Source: an uncultured Caulobacteraceae bacterium (GTDB lineage Bacteria; Pseudomonadota; Alphaproteobacteria; Caulobacterales; Caulobacteraceae). From it: DNA of 46,509 bases. The notes under the pieces were generated by a model. It was given only the letters and a program-made list of their open reading frames with translations. It did no database searches and had not been told where the DNA came from. Of this stretch, positions 16,701-25,263 are shown in pieces. Both the position numbers and the translations under genes were made by a program. Position 1 is the stretch's first letter. Each line of letters starts with the position of its first letter. The stretch is from NCBI GenBank assembly GCA_903923135.1, contig CAIXWN010000265.1, positions 1 to 46,509 of the forward strand, given 5' to 3'.

Positions 16701-17261
16701 ATGCAGGTGCTTAGCCGCCCCCCCTCAGGCGCGCCGGCGCTGGTGCTGAACGCCGACTACCGGCCGCTGTCCTATTATCCGCTGTCCCTGTGGTCCTGGC
16801 AGGAGACGATCAAGGCCGTGTTCCTCGGCCGTGTAGACGTCGTGTCAACCTACGACACCCTGATCCATTCGCCGACCTTCGAGATGCGCCTGCCCAGCGT
16901 GGTGTCGCTGAAGAACTATGTGGCCCAGGACCGGCCGCCCGCCTTCACCCGCTTCAACCTGTTTCTGCGCGACGGCTTCGCCTGCCAATACTGCGGCCGC
17001 GGGGAGGAGCTGACTTTCGACCATGTCATTCCCCGTTCGCGCGGCGGCCGCACGACCTGGGAGAACATCGTCACCGCCTGCGCGCCTTGCAACCTGGCCA
17101 AGGGGGGGCGGACCCCTCGCGAGGCGGGGGTGACCCCGCACCGCGCCCCGCACAGGCCGACGATGTACGAACTGCAGGACCACGGCCGCCGTTTTCCGCC
17201 AAACCATCTGCACGAGAGTTGGCTGGACTACCTGTACTGGGACATCGAGCTGGAGGCGTAG
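16701..17261 (+). CDS. HNH endonuclease family protein
   Basis: The 186-residue protein has the complete HNH arrangement. A C-x-x-C pair (Cys95, Cys98) and a second pair (Cys127, Cys130) form a zinc site, with Asp107-His108, Asn122 and Asn131 as the beta-beta-alpha metal residues. The N-terminal 90 residues (L-N-A-D-Y-R-P-L near the start) are the domain shared by a very conserved alphaproteobacterial and cyanobacterial group of unknown biological role. A GGAGG ribosome site lies 8 bases before the ATG. Two GANTC sites upstream hint at cell-cycle methylation control. The TAG stop forms the first bases of a palindromic repeat. Confidence 0.88.
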   Translation: MQVLSRPPSGAPALVLNADYRPLSYYPLSLWSWQETIKAVFLGRVDVVSTYDTLIHSPTFEMRLPSVVSLKNYVAQDRPPAFTRFNLFLRDGFACQYCGRGEELTFDHVIPRSRGGRTTWENIVTACAPCNLAKGGRTPREAGVTPHRAPHRPTMYELQDHGRRFPPNHLHESWLDYLYWDIELEA

Positions 17262-17318
17262 GGCAAACGCCGACCAGCTGAATCATCTGGTCAGAGATAA
17301 TCTTCTCTGGAATCAAAA
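17259..17318. repeat. Palindromic intergenic repeat, copy 1
   Basis: This roughly 60-base element aligns along its full length with the sequence after ilvE. Shared blocks include GGCAAA or AGCAAA, CCGACCAG, CATCTGGTC, GATAAT or TATAAT, and CTCTGGAATCAAA or CTCTAGAATCAAA. The core forms a hairpin: GACCAGCTGA pairs with TCATCTGGTC with one mismatch. The HNH stop codon is inside its left end. It contains two GAATC (GANTC) sites. This copy is more diverged than copy 2. Confidence 0.7.
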
Positions 17319-17337
17319 ATCTAGAGCCCGTGCGCTC

Positions 17338-18141
17338 TCAGCCGAACACCGCCGCGTGACGGGCGCACATCTGCGGCCACAGACGCGCGGCTTCCGGCTC
17401 CACAAGGCCGAACACGTCCTCGAGCACCGCGACCAGTTCGTCGGCCGAGGCCAGGACTGTCTCCGTCACGCCGGTCGGGCCGACTCGCCTGAGCACCCGG
17501 CCGACCAGGTCAACGTGGCCATCGGGGGTAAAACGCTGGCAGATCAGGGTCTGCACGAACATCGACGCCGGGTCGGACTGCAGCCAGGCGCAGCGGGCCG
17601 CCAGGACATCCTCGCCGGACACCTGCGGATGGACGTCGAAGTTGGGCGGCCGACAAAGTGCGTGGTTATGGATTCGCCACCAGCCGCCCTCCAGGCTCTC
17701 CAGCCTGAACTCCAGCCCCCGGACGGTGAGCGGACCCTCCATGAGTTCGAAGGGCGTGAACGGTCCGTCGCCCAGGCCGACATCGGCGAGGACAGGACCC
17801 CCGGGAAGGTCGACCCGCAGCACCAGATGGTTGCCGATATTGGCGTCGCCAGCCGCGGACCGCATCACTGCTCCGGTGAGGCGGGTGACCTTGAAGCCGA
17901 TCTCGCCGAGCGCCCAGCCCATCAGGCCGTTCATTTCATAGCACCAGCCGCCGCGTCGCCGGGTGACCAGCTTGGCGAAGGCCGCCTCGGGATCGATGGT
18001 CAGTGGGCGGCCCAACTGAACATCGAGATTCTCGTAGGGAATGGACAGGTGGTGTCGCGTCTGGACCGTCTCGAGCGTAGAGCGGTCCGGTGCCACCGGG
18101 CCCTCGAAACCGATACGATCCAGATAGTCCGAAAGCTTCAT
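17338..18141 (-). CDS. nat: Arylamine N-acetyltransferase
   Basis: The 267-residue cytoplasmic enzyme transfers acetyl from acetyl-CoA to arylamines or hydrazines. The NAT catalytic triad is visible: Cys67 in R-G-G-W-C-Y-E, His105 in N-H-L-V-L, and Asp120 in A-D-V-G-L-G. ATG 18141 is chosen because it has a strong GGGAGGG site just upstream and the family N-terminus (L-x-x-Y-L-x-R-I-G) starts there; the open frame continues 16 codons upstream without homology. Physiological substrate is unknown. Confidence 0.92.
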   Translation of the reverse strand: MKLSDYLDRIGFEGPVAPDRSTLETVQTRHHLSIPYENLDVQLGRPLTIDPEAAFAKLVTRRRGGWCYEMNGLMGWALGEIGFKVTRLTGAVMRSAAGDANIGNHLVLRVDLPGGPVLADVGLGDGPFTPFELMEGPLTVRGLEFRLESLEGGWWRIHNHALCRPPNFDVHPQVSGEDVLAARCAWLQSDPASMFVQTLICQRFTPDGHVDLVGRVLRRVGPTGVTETVLASADELVAVLEDVFGLVEPEAARLWPQMCARHAAVFG

Positions 18142-18213
18142 CACACCCTCCCCGGCGCCGCCGGGAATCCTGCCACGGCGGCACGCCATCGCAAACTTCG
18201 AACACTGGCCGGG

Positions 18214-18241
18214 AAAAAAGGCGCGCCGTGACCGGCGCGCC
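18214..18241 (-). terminator. Intrinsic terminator of the RND efflux operon
   Basis: On the minus strand GGCGCGCC, a 6-base loop and GGCGCGCC are followed by six T residues. This perfect 8-bp GC stem plus U-tract lies about 85 bases after the stop of the outer-membrane factor gene. Confidence 0.75.
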
Positions 18242-18326
18242 CTGAAGTTGGCCGAAAGCCGGCCGACCGGGGGGGGCGACGGCTGAGCGGCGGAGCGAGA
18301 AAACAGAAGGGCGATTCAGAGCGGCG

Positions 18327-19733
18327 TCATCCTCCCAGAGCCCGGGCCAGGGCCACGGCCGCCCTAGCGGTTTCCGCATCGGCCTGGGCGGCGCCATCCT
18401 GGGTGGCCATCAGTTGGCGGTCGGCGTCGATGACCTCCAGCAGGCTGACGGTTCCGGCCTCATAGGCGTCGCCTGTGGCCTGACGGGTCCGTTGCAGAGC
18501 CGCCTCGGTGCGACGCAGCATGATCGCGCGACCGGCCTGCTGGAGGCGGGCGGTGAGGGCGTTTTCCACATCCTCGCAGGCGCGTAGCACCCCCTGTCGG
18601 TAGGCGGCCAGAGCGGCGGCTTCGGCGCCCCTGGCGTTGGCCACCTCGGCGTCGACGCGGCCGAAGTCGAAAAGCCGCCATTTGATCCCGAGCGCGCCCT
18701 GGGCCTCGGCGGCGGGGCTGGTGATCAGTGTGGCCGCCGAGGTCGATTCCCAGCCCAGCAGGCTCTGCAGGGAGACTTTCGGGTAGTAGCCGCTGATCGC
18801 CGAACCGATCCTGGCGTCGGCGGCGGCCAGCCGCCGCTCGGCCGCCGCCAGGTCCGGCCGCGTGCGCAGCAGGGCGCCCGGCGGACCGGGCTCCAGATCG
18901 GGTGCGAGGGGGATCGGGCCTGGTGCGGCGAGGGCGGAACGACCGGCCTCGGGCGAGACGCCGGTCAGCACGGCCAGGCGGTTGAGTTGCGCCTCAAGTC
19001 CGACGGCGAGCAGCGGCTCGACGGCCTGGGCCTGACCGAGCGACGCCTCGGCAATGTCCACCTCGCGGCGCGCCGCCTGGCCCTCCTGGAAGCGAAGGCG
19101 GACCAGGTCGAGCAGGCGCCGATCGGCGTCGATCTGGCTGCGGGCCAGGATCAGGCGGGTCTGAAAGGCGCGCAGCTGGATGTAGGCGTCGGCCACATCG
19201 GCGGTCAGCATCAGTCGCGCCCCGGCCAGATCGGCTCCGGCGGCGGCCAGATCGGCGCGCGCGGCCTGGGCGTCGCGCCGCAGGCCGCCGAAAATGTCCA
19301 ACTCCCAGGACGCCCCGGCGGTGAGGTCGTAGAGCGAGCCGGTGCGGCTGTAGCCCGGCGCATGCGCCAGATAGGCGTTCGTTCCGGCGACAGACGAATA
19401 GGCCCGGGCCGCCTGGCCATCGGCCTGAGCGGCCGGGAGCAGTGCGGCGCTGGCCGCCTTTGCCGCGGCGCGGGCCTGGCCGACGCGGGCCGCCGCGGCG
19501 GCGAGGTCGAGATTCTGGGCCAGAGCCCGACTTTCGAGGTCGTCGAGCCCCGGATCATGGAATGTGCGCCACCAGTCCGGCGGACGCAGCGCGCCGGCCG
19601 CAGCTGTCGGGGGCGCGGCCCGAAAGGCCGGGGCGGTGGCTATGTCCGGGACGCGGTAGATCGGACCCACCATACAGCCGGCGAGCGTGAAGGCGAGCGC
19701 CGCCGCTGTGGCCTGGCCTGCGAGCCGGCTCAC
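18327..19733 (-). CDS. NodT-family outer-membrane efflux lipoprotein
   Basis: This 468-residue protein is a TolC/OprM-type outer-membrane factor. It has a signal peptide ending L-A-G-C (Cys20), the N-terminal W-W-x-x-F-x-D-P-x-L-D segment, and long alanine-rich helical repeats typical of two OEP domains. The GTG start overlaps the stop of the RND pump gene (GTGA); the open frame continuing upstream lies inside the pump gene in another frame. It completes a tripartite pump with the two upstream genes. A strong terminator follows. Confidence 0.92.
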   Translation of the reverse strand: MSRLAGQATAAALAFTLAGCMVGPIYRVPDIATAPAFRAAPPTAAAGALRPPDWWRTFHDPGLDDLESRALAQNLDLAAAAARVGQARAAAKAASAALLPAAQADGQAARAYSSVAGTNAYLAHAPGYSRTGSLYDLTAGASWELDIFGGLRRDAQAARADLAAAGADLAGARLMLTADVADAYIQLRAFQTRLILARSQIDADRRLLDLVRLRFQEGQAARREVDIAEASLGQAQAVEPLLAVGLEAQLNRLAVLTGVSPEAGRSALAAPGPIPLAPDLEPGPPGALLRTRPDLAAAERRLAAADARIGSAISGYYPKVSLQSLLGWESTSAATLITSPAAEAQGALGIKWRLFDFGRVDAEVANARGAEAAALAAYRQGVLRACEDVENALTARLQQAGRAIMLRRTEAALQRTRQATGDAYEAGTVSLLEVIDADRQLMATQDGAAQADAETARAAVALARALGG

Positions 19734-22700
19734 GCCATGCTCTCCACTCCAACCGCGCCGGTGACCGTGGTCTGGCCGCGGCCCCGGCCGGAGACCAGCC
19801 AGTACATCACCGGTGTGGCGATCCGCGACAGCAGGGTGGAGGAGACCAGACCGCCGATGATGGCGATGGCGAGCGGCGAATAGAGCCCGGACCGTTCCAG
19901 GGCCAGGGGCGTCAGGCCGCCGATGGCGGTGACCGAGGTGAGCAGCACCGGCAGGAAGCGGATCTCCCCGGCCCTCTCGATGGACTCCCTCAGCGGCGAG
20001 CCGCTCCGGCGCATCTGTTCGGTGAAGTCGACCAGCAGGATGGAGTTCTTGATCTCGATGCCGATGAGGGCGACGATGCCGATGCTGGCGGTGAAGGACA
20101 GGGAGTTGCCGGTCAGCCACAGGGCGGTCACCGCCCCGAACACGCCCAGCGGTATGATCCCGGCCACAACCAGCGCTGTGCGGAAGCGGCCGAACTCCAG
20201 CACCAGCACCGCCATGATGCCCAGCACGGCGACCAGGATCGCCGCGCCCAGGCCGGCGAAGCTGGACGCCTGGGCCTCCGCCTCGCCGCCTATGGCCATG
20301 CGATAGCCGGGCGGCAGGACCAGATCCCGGTTCAGCCGGTCGAGAGCCGCCGCGGTGACCTTGGAGGTCAGGAAGCCCGTCTGGACATAGGCGGTCACCG
20401 TGACCGTTCGGACGCGGTTGTAGCGGTCGATTCGCGCGGGACTCGACTGCAGCACAGGCCGGGAGATGGCGGAAAGCGGCGTCGCCTGTCCCTGGTTCGT
20501 CGGCACATAGACCTCGCCGAGGGCCTTCAGATTGTTGCGGGCGCCGGACGGCCCCTCGCTCAGGGGCAGGCGCACCTTCACGGCATAGTCGTCGCCGTCG
20601 TCATCGCGGTAGCGCGCGGCTTCCTCGCCTGAGAGCGCCAGGCGCGCAAGCCGTCGGGCGGCGCCGGCGCTGACGCCGAGTGTGGCGGCCTTGGCCTCGT
20701 CGATTCCGAGATTGAGGTCTGTGCGGTCCAGCCGCAGGGGGTTGAAGATATCGCGGGTTCCCGGCGTGTCCTTCAGCGCCGTCTCGGCCTGGGCGGCAAG
20801 GGCCCGCAGCACCGGCAAGCTGTCTCCGGAAAGGCGGATGGCCACCGGCGCCTCGATCGGCGGGCCGTTGACGAAGGTCTCCACCGTGAACTTCATTCCG
20901 GGGTAGCGGGCTAACTCCGTGCGCAGGCGATCGAGCACCGCCTCGCTTCGGTCCGGCTCCCAGGCCTTCAGGGCCGCGAACACCTCGGCATAGGCGGGAT
21001 TGGTCTCGCGCTGGCTGAGATTGTAGAAGATCTGCGGATTGCCGCGGCCGAGATTGGCTGCATACCAGTCGATCTCGCGGGTCGCCGCCAGACGGCCTTC
21101 GACAAAGGCCAGGGCGCGGGCGGTCTCGGACTGGGCGGACCCGTCCGGCGCTTCGATCCTGACCAGGAATTCCGGGGTCTCGGCGGCCGGGAACAGGCTG
21201 GAGCCTATGACACCCACCATGGGAACGGTCAGCAGGCAGAGGCCCATGATCAGGCCCAGCGCCGCCCAGGGTCGGGCCAGGGCCCGGCGCAGCAACGGGC
21301 TGTACAGGCGGTGGATCCCGCCGTTGACGGCGCGCAACAGGGCGTTGCCGCCCGGCGGTTCGTGGCGTGGCAGCAGCCGGCTGGCCAGGAAGGGAATGAT
21401 GGTCAGGGCCACCACGAAGGAGGCGCCCACTGTGCACAGCACGCTCACCGGCAGCGACTTGATGTAGGCCCCGGAGCCCTCGGGCAGCGCCAGAAGCGGC
21501 ACGAAGGCCAGCATCAGGCATCCCGTGCAGCCGATCACCGCCAGGGCGATCTGCGCTGTGCCCTTCACGGCCGCCGTCGTCCGGTCCTCGCCCTCCCGCA
21601 GGCGCCGGGCGATGTTCTCGGTGACAACGATGGAATCATCCACCAGCAGCCCCAGCGCCAGGACGAAACCGGCGATGGAAAGCTGGTTGAGGCTGAAGCC
21701 GAAGGTCTGCAGAGCCGTCAGCCCCACCAGCAGCGAAAGCGGAATGGAGATCATCACCACCGCGCCCGCCCGCGGGCCCAGCGGCAGCAAGGTCAGAAGC
21801 ACCAGGCCCAGGGCTATGGCGAAGTCGCGATAGAGGGCGCCCAGCCACCGATCGACGTTGCGGGACTGGAAGAAGCCACGTTCGAGCTTAACGCCCGCCG
21901 GCAAGGTCTTCTCATAGTCGTCCAGCACCTGCTTCACCGAGGCGGTGATCTGGGTGACGTCGGCGCTGTCCTTCTGGGTGGCGGTGACGAACAGGGCCCG
22001 GCGGCCGTTGAACCAGGTCAGGTGCGGCGGCTCGTCCTCGGCCCAACCCACCTGGGCTACGTCACGCACGCGCACCGCGACGCCGTTCACGCTGGCGACG
22101 GCGACGTCGCCGACGGCCTCGACGGACTTGAACGCCCCGCCGGACTTCACGTCGAAGCGTCGATCGCCGGCGTGTATCGCGCCGATCGGCGCCTCGACGC
22201 CGGCTGCGCGCAAGGCGTCGGCCACAGCCCCGGCCGGCAGGCGAAGCTGGGCGAGCTTGGCGAGATCGATGGCCACGCGCACCTCCGACGGCGGGGCCCC
22301 CCAGTATTTCGCCTCGCGAACGCCCGTCACTCGGTTGAGCCGGTCGCGGAGTCGGTGGGCGACCTTCTCAAGTCGCCGCATGGGCAGGGTTTCTGAGACC
22401 ACGGCGGCCTGGAACACGGCCACCTCAGTGGTCCTGGCCCGCTGGATCTCCAGTCGCGCCAGGCCTTGGGGCAGGGCGCCGCGCAGGGCGTTCACCTCGC
22501 GCACCACCTGATCGTACTTGCGCTCCGGATCGACGTTCCAGGTGAATTCCACCCGCAGTACGGTGACGCCGTCGCCGTTGAACGACGAGACCGCCTTGAC
22601 GTCGTCCAGGCCGTCGAGGGCGTCCTCGATGGGCTTGGCCACCAGCTGTTCCATCTCCGCTGGCGTGGCGCCGGGAAGGACCGCGCGGACGATGACAATC

Positions 22701-22834
22701 GGGATGGGAAAGTGCGGGTCCTCGGACCGCGGGATGGTCATCAGGGCGTTGAGCCCGAGCAGGCCCAGCAGGGCGAAGGCCACCAGGGTGAACTGCCACC
22801 GGCGAACAAAGAAGGCGGCGGGGTTGAGGGTCAT
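19730..22834 (-). CDS. RND efflux pump, AcrB/HAE1-type inner-membrane transporter
   Basis: The 1034-residue protein has the full RND architecture: a first transmembrane helix (about 13-33), a large periplasmic loop, six helices, a second loop and a final helix cluster. The proton-relay Asp pair is visible in G-L-L-V-D-D-S (Asp399, Asp400). The N-terminal P-x-x-E-D-P-x-F and P-G-A-x-P-x-E-M-E motifs are those of the AcrB/MdtBC-like superfamily. It probably exports hydrophobic toxicants using proton motive force. The ATG overlaps the membrane-fusion stop (ATGA). Confidence 0.94.
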   Translation of the reverse strand: MTLNPAAFFVRRWQFTLVAFALLGLLGLNALMTIPRSEDPHFPIPIVIVRAVLPGATPAEMEQLVAKPIEDALDGLDDVKAVSSFNGDGVTVLRVEFTWNVDPERKYDQVVREVNALRGALPQGLARLEIQRARTTEVAVFQAAVVSETLPMRRLEKVAHRLRDRLNRVTGVREAKYWGAPPSEVRVAIDLAKLAQLRLPAGAVADALRAAGVEAPIGAIHAGDRRFDVKSGGAFKSVEAVGDVAVASVNGVAVRVRDVAQVGWAEDEPPHLTWFNGRRALFVTATQKDSADVTQITASVKQVLDDYEKTLPAGVKLERGFFQSRNVDRWLGALYRDFAIALGLVLLTLLPLGPRAGAVVMISIPLSLLVGLTALQTFGFSLNQLSIAGFVLALGLLVDDSIVVTENIARRLREGEDRTTAAVKGTAQIALAVIGCTGCLMLAFVPLLALPEGSGAYIKSLPVSVLCTVGASFVVALTIIPFLASRLLPRHEPPGGNALLRAVNGGIHRLYSPLLRRALARPWAALGLIMGLCLLTVPMVGVIGSSLFPAAETPEFLVRIEAPDGSAQSETARALAFVEGRLAATREIDWYAANLGRGNPQIFYNLSQRETNPAYAEVFAALKAWEPDRSEAVLDRLRTELARYPGMKFTVETFVNGPPIEAPVAIRLSGDSLPVLRALAAQAETALKDTPGTRDIFNPLRLDRTDLNLGIDEAKAATLGVSAGAARRLARLALSGEEAARYRDDDGDDYAVKVRLPLSEGPSGARNNLKALGEVYVPTNQGQATPLSAISRPVLQSSPARIDRYNRVRTVTVTAYVQTGFLTSKVTAAALDRLNRDLVLPPGYRMAIGGEAEAQASSFAGLGAAILVAVLGIMAVLVLEFGRFRTALVVAGIIPLGVFGAVTALWLTGNSLSFTASIGIVALIGIEIKNSILLVDFTEQMRRSGSPLRESIERAGEIRFLPVLLTSVTAIGGLTPLALERSGLYSPLAIAIIGGLVSSTLLSRIATPVMYWLVSGRGRGQTTVTGAVGVESMA

Positions 22835-23931
22835 CTGCGGCTTGCGGCCCCGTCGCCGGGCAGACGAGTCGGATCGACGACGCTGACCCGCTCGCCGTCG
22901 CTGACATAGCCAGCGCCGGCGGTGATCAGCCGCGCGCCTGGCGGCAGGCCGCCGACGAGGGCGTCATCACCGTCGAAGCCGCCGAAGCGGACCGGCGTTC
23001 GCCGCGCCAGGCCTGTCGACGGATCGAAGCGCATCACGAAGGCCCGCTCGCCCGTCGCCTCAAGAATCGTTTCGGCCGGCACGCGGGAGAGCCCTGCGGC
23101 GGCCCCGCCGGCCTCGGGCAGGGCGTCGATCTCGGCCCGGGCGATGAGGCCGCTGCGCAGGCCGAGGCGGGTGGGCAGGGTGATTTCGATCTCCACAGCG
23201 CCGTTCTGCGGACCGGCCTGCTGGCCAATGCGGGTGACCGTTCCGGTCAGCACCTCGCCGGGGAGACTGTCCAGGCGAACCCGCGCGCCGCCGCCAATTC
23301 GCACCCGGCCGATGTCGCGGTCGGAAATCGGCGCGCGCAGCACCAGCGGGCTGTCGTCGTCAGCCAGGATCACCACCGTTTGGCCCGGCTGCACCACCTC
23401 CCCGGCCTGGGCCTGACGGACGAGAACCACGCCGTTCGCCGGCGCGGCGAGGGCGGCCCAGCGGCGATCGAAGGCGGCGGCGTCATAGGCGGCCTGGGCG
23501 TCTGCGACCTGGGTGTTCTGCGCCTCTGCCTGCTGGCGGCTGATGGCGCCGCGCTCCACCAGTCTCGAAAACCGCTCCGCGTCACGTCTGGCCCGGTCGA
23601 GATCGGCGGCGGCCTGGCGCAGGCGCGCATCCACCGCGGCGGGGTCCAGGGTCGCCAGGACCTGGCCGCGCCGAACGGTGTCGCCTTCGTCGACGCCGAG
23701 GCGGGTGATTACCCCGGGTATCCGGAATGACAGCGCCATTTCGCGCCGCCGCCGCAGGGCGCCCGTGGCCGTAACGGCTCCCTCGCCGTGCGGCGGGGAC
23801 GCCTCGACCACCTGCACCGCCGGTGGCGGCGGCGGGCCCCTGGGCGCCGGGGCAGAGGCTCCGCATGCGGCCAGACCGAGGGCCTGAGCGAGGATCAGAC
23901 CCGCCGGGATGGGGACGCGAGACCGGACCAA
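22831..23931 (-). CDS. RND efflux membrane-fusion lipoprotein
   Basis: This 366-residue periplasmic adaptor has a lipobox (L-A-A-C, Cys23), a Pro-rich linker, a biotinyl-lipoyl-like strand (G-D-T-V-R-R-G-Q-V-L-A-T-L-D), a short coiled-coil hairpin rich in Arg and Ala, and a C-terminal barrel. It bridges the pump and outer-membrane factor. The start is TTG: an in-frame TGA lies only 4 codons upstream and no ATG or GTG fits, so this start is nearly forced. The operon promoter must lie in the short region shared with the divergent TetR gene. Confidence 0.92.
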   Translation of the reverse strand: MVRSRVPIPAGLILAQALGLAACGASAPAPRGPPPPPAVQVVEASPPHGEGAVTATGALRRRREMALSFRIPGVITRLGVDEGDTVRRGQVLATLDPAAVDARLRQAAADLDRARRDAERFSRLVERGAISRQQAEAQNTQVADAQAAYDAAAFDRRWAALAAPANGVVLVRQAQAGEVVQPGQTVVILADDDSPLVLRAPISDRDIGRVRIGGGARVRLDSLPGEVLTGTVTRIGQQAGPQNGAVEIEITLPTRLGLRSGLIARAEIDALPEAGGAAAGLSRVPAETILEATGERAFVMRFDPSTGLARRTPVRFGGFDGDDALVGGLPPGARLITAGAGYVSDGERVSVVDPTRLPGDGAASRR

Positions 23932-23950
23932 GGGTCCACCTCAGGAATTG

Positions 23951-23979
23951 CCTATCAGTGATTGACTATCAACGATAGG
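23951..23979. promoter_or_regulatory. 29-bp imperfect palindrome, probable operator of the efflux TetR
   Basis: The outer arms CCTATC and GATAGG are perfect, and 21 of 29 positions match the reverse complement of the whole site. It lies 19 bases upstream of the TTG of the efflux operon and about 40 bases before the TetR ATG, where a repressor would block both genes. Binding is inferred. Confidence 0.65.
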
Positions 23980-24018
23980 TTTCGATGTCTTGTCAAGACG
24001 CAACCGCTGTGACGATCT

Positions 24019-24675
24019 ATGGACATGGATACTGCTCGCCTGATCACCGGCACGGGACGCAAGCCCAAGGGCATGGGCCCTGAACGGCGTGAGGAAATCC
24101 TGGCCCATGCGCTGCGGCTGTTCAGCGAGCACGGCGTGCACACGGTCTCGACGCGCCAGATCGCCGGCGCGGTCGGCATCTCCCAGCCGAGCCTCTACGC
24201 CTATTTTCCCACCAAACAGGCCCTGGTGGAGGAGGTGTGCAAGCGGGCGTTCGGCGCGCTCACCGAGCGCATGCGGGCGGTGATCGGCCAGGCGTCAGGG
24301 CGCGACCTCATGGCCACCATGGGGCGGGCCTATGTGGACTTCGGCCTCAGTCAGCCCGACGCCTACCGGGTGGCGTTCATGATCGAGGTGGCTCGTCCCG
24401 ACGGCGGCCTTGCCCAGGATCCGGCGCTCATGGCCGGCATAGAGGCCTATCTGCTTCACCGCGAGGCGGTGGTGAAGGTGATGGGCGGCGGGCTGAGCGA
24501 GGAGGCGATCGATCTGCTGGCCCAGAGCCAGTGGGCGTCGCTGCATGGCCTGGTGTCGCTGCTCATCGCCCGGCCGACGTTTCCCTGGGTCGATCGCGAG
24601 CGCCTGATCGAAGCCCATATCGACAGCCTCCTGCCACCCCCGACGGCGAAACCGTCGCGGGTCTCCGGGACCTAG
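24019..24675 (+). CDS. TetR/AcrR family repressor of the RND operon
   Basis: The 218-residue regulator has an N-terminal DNA-binding domain with R-R-E-E-I-L-x-x-A-L-x-L-F, the helix-turn-helix T-R-Q-I-A-G-A-V-G-I-S (about 45-55) and Y-A-Y-F-P-T-K near residue 65. It is divergent from the efflux operon with an 87-base gap that holds a 29-bp palindrome, the classic AcrR/TtgR layout. The ligand is presumably a pump substrate. The stop shares the tetranucleotide CTAG with the stop of the convergent gene. Confidence 0.9.
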   Translation: MDMDTARLITGTGRKPKGMGPERREEILAHALRLFSEHGVHTVSTRQIAGAVGISQPSLYAYFPTKQALVEEVCKRAFGALTERMRAVIGQASGRDLMATMGRAYVDFGLSQPDAYRVAFMIEVARPDGGLAQDPALMAGIEAYLLHREAVVKVMGGGLSEEAIDLLAQSQWASLHGLVSLLIARPTFPWVDRERLIEAHIDSLLPPPTAKPSRVSGT

Positions 24676-25133
24676 AAGGGCACATCGCTTTTCACCGGCG
24701 TGCCCGGCGGGGCTTCGTCGGCCGCGCCCTTCACGGCGCCGGGCGGCTTCTCGGTCGGCGAGGCGAGCACATCATCGATGTTCCCGCCCGACTTGGACGG
24801 CTTGGCCTGGATGGCCTGGGCCGCGGCGGTCTGGGCCGCGAGGGCCTCGGCCTTGGCGGCGTCGTCTTCGGCGTCGGCGGCGTCGTTGCCCGCGGCGTCC
24901 GGGGCGGCCGGCGGCGGCGCGAGGTCCACCACCGGGCGGGCCGTGAGGGCGTCATCCTTGCCGGCGACGCCCGCGCCCGCCTCGATCCCGGGCGCGGCGC
25001 TGCGGTGAAAGGCGGCGCTGACGCCGAGCACGAGGCCCAAAACGGCGAACAGCGCCACCGCCGTTCCCGCGCCATAGGCGAGGGAGCGCGAGGGCAGGCT
25101 GATCGGGCCGTTCTCGGTCCAGGCGCTGGCCAT
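24672..25133 (-). CDS. Hypothetical single-pass membrane protein
   Basis: This 153-residue protein has one hydrophobic helix (about 18-41, A-V-A-L-F-A-V-L-G-L-V-L-G) and a low-complexity tail rich in Ala, Asp and Pro that is probably periplasmic. It ends with a G-N-I-D-D-V-L and G-T-P-V-K-S-D-V-P-F stretch. ATG 25133 is chosen because the upstream frame overlaps the neighbouring divergent gene region. No known domain is recognised. It could be a TonB-like or energy-linked accessory, but nothing in the sequence shows this. Confidence 0.6.
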   Translation of the reverse strand: MASAWTENGPISLPSRSLAYGAGTAVALFAVLGLVLGVSAAFHRSAAPGIEAGAGVAGKDDALTARPVVDLAPPPAAPDAAGNDAADAEDDAAKAEALAAQTAAAQAIQAKPSKSGGNIDDVLASPTEKPPGAVKGAADEAPPGTPVKSDVPF

Positions 25134-25263
25134 GGGTGTCTCCGCAGTCGCTGACGTCGCGGAGACAAGACTACGACGCCGGACGCGGCCATGGCTAGCG
25201 CCGCCCGTCCGATCCGCTAGGCTGGCGCTCTTCGCGCTCATCGACGCGTCCGCAGGAAACGCC

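Noticed and set aside
21311-22396. 361-codon plus-strand open frame inside the RND pump gene
   Set aside because: It is opposite a canonical AcrB-type gene with the Asp pair and signature motifs; the translation is His/Gln/Gly-rich noise.
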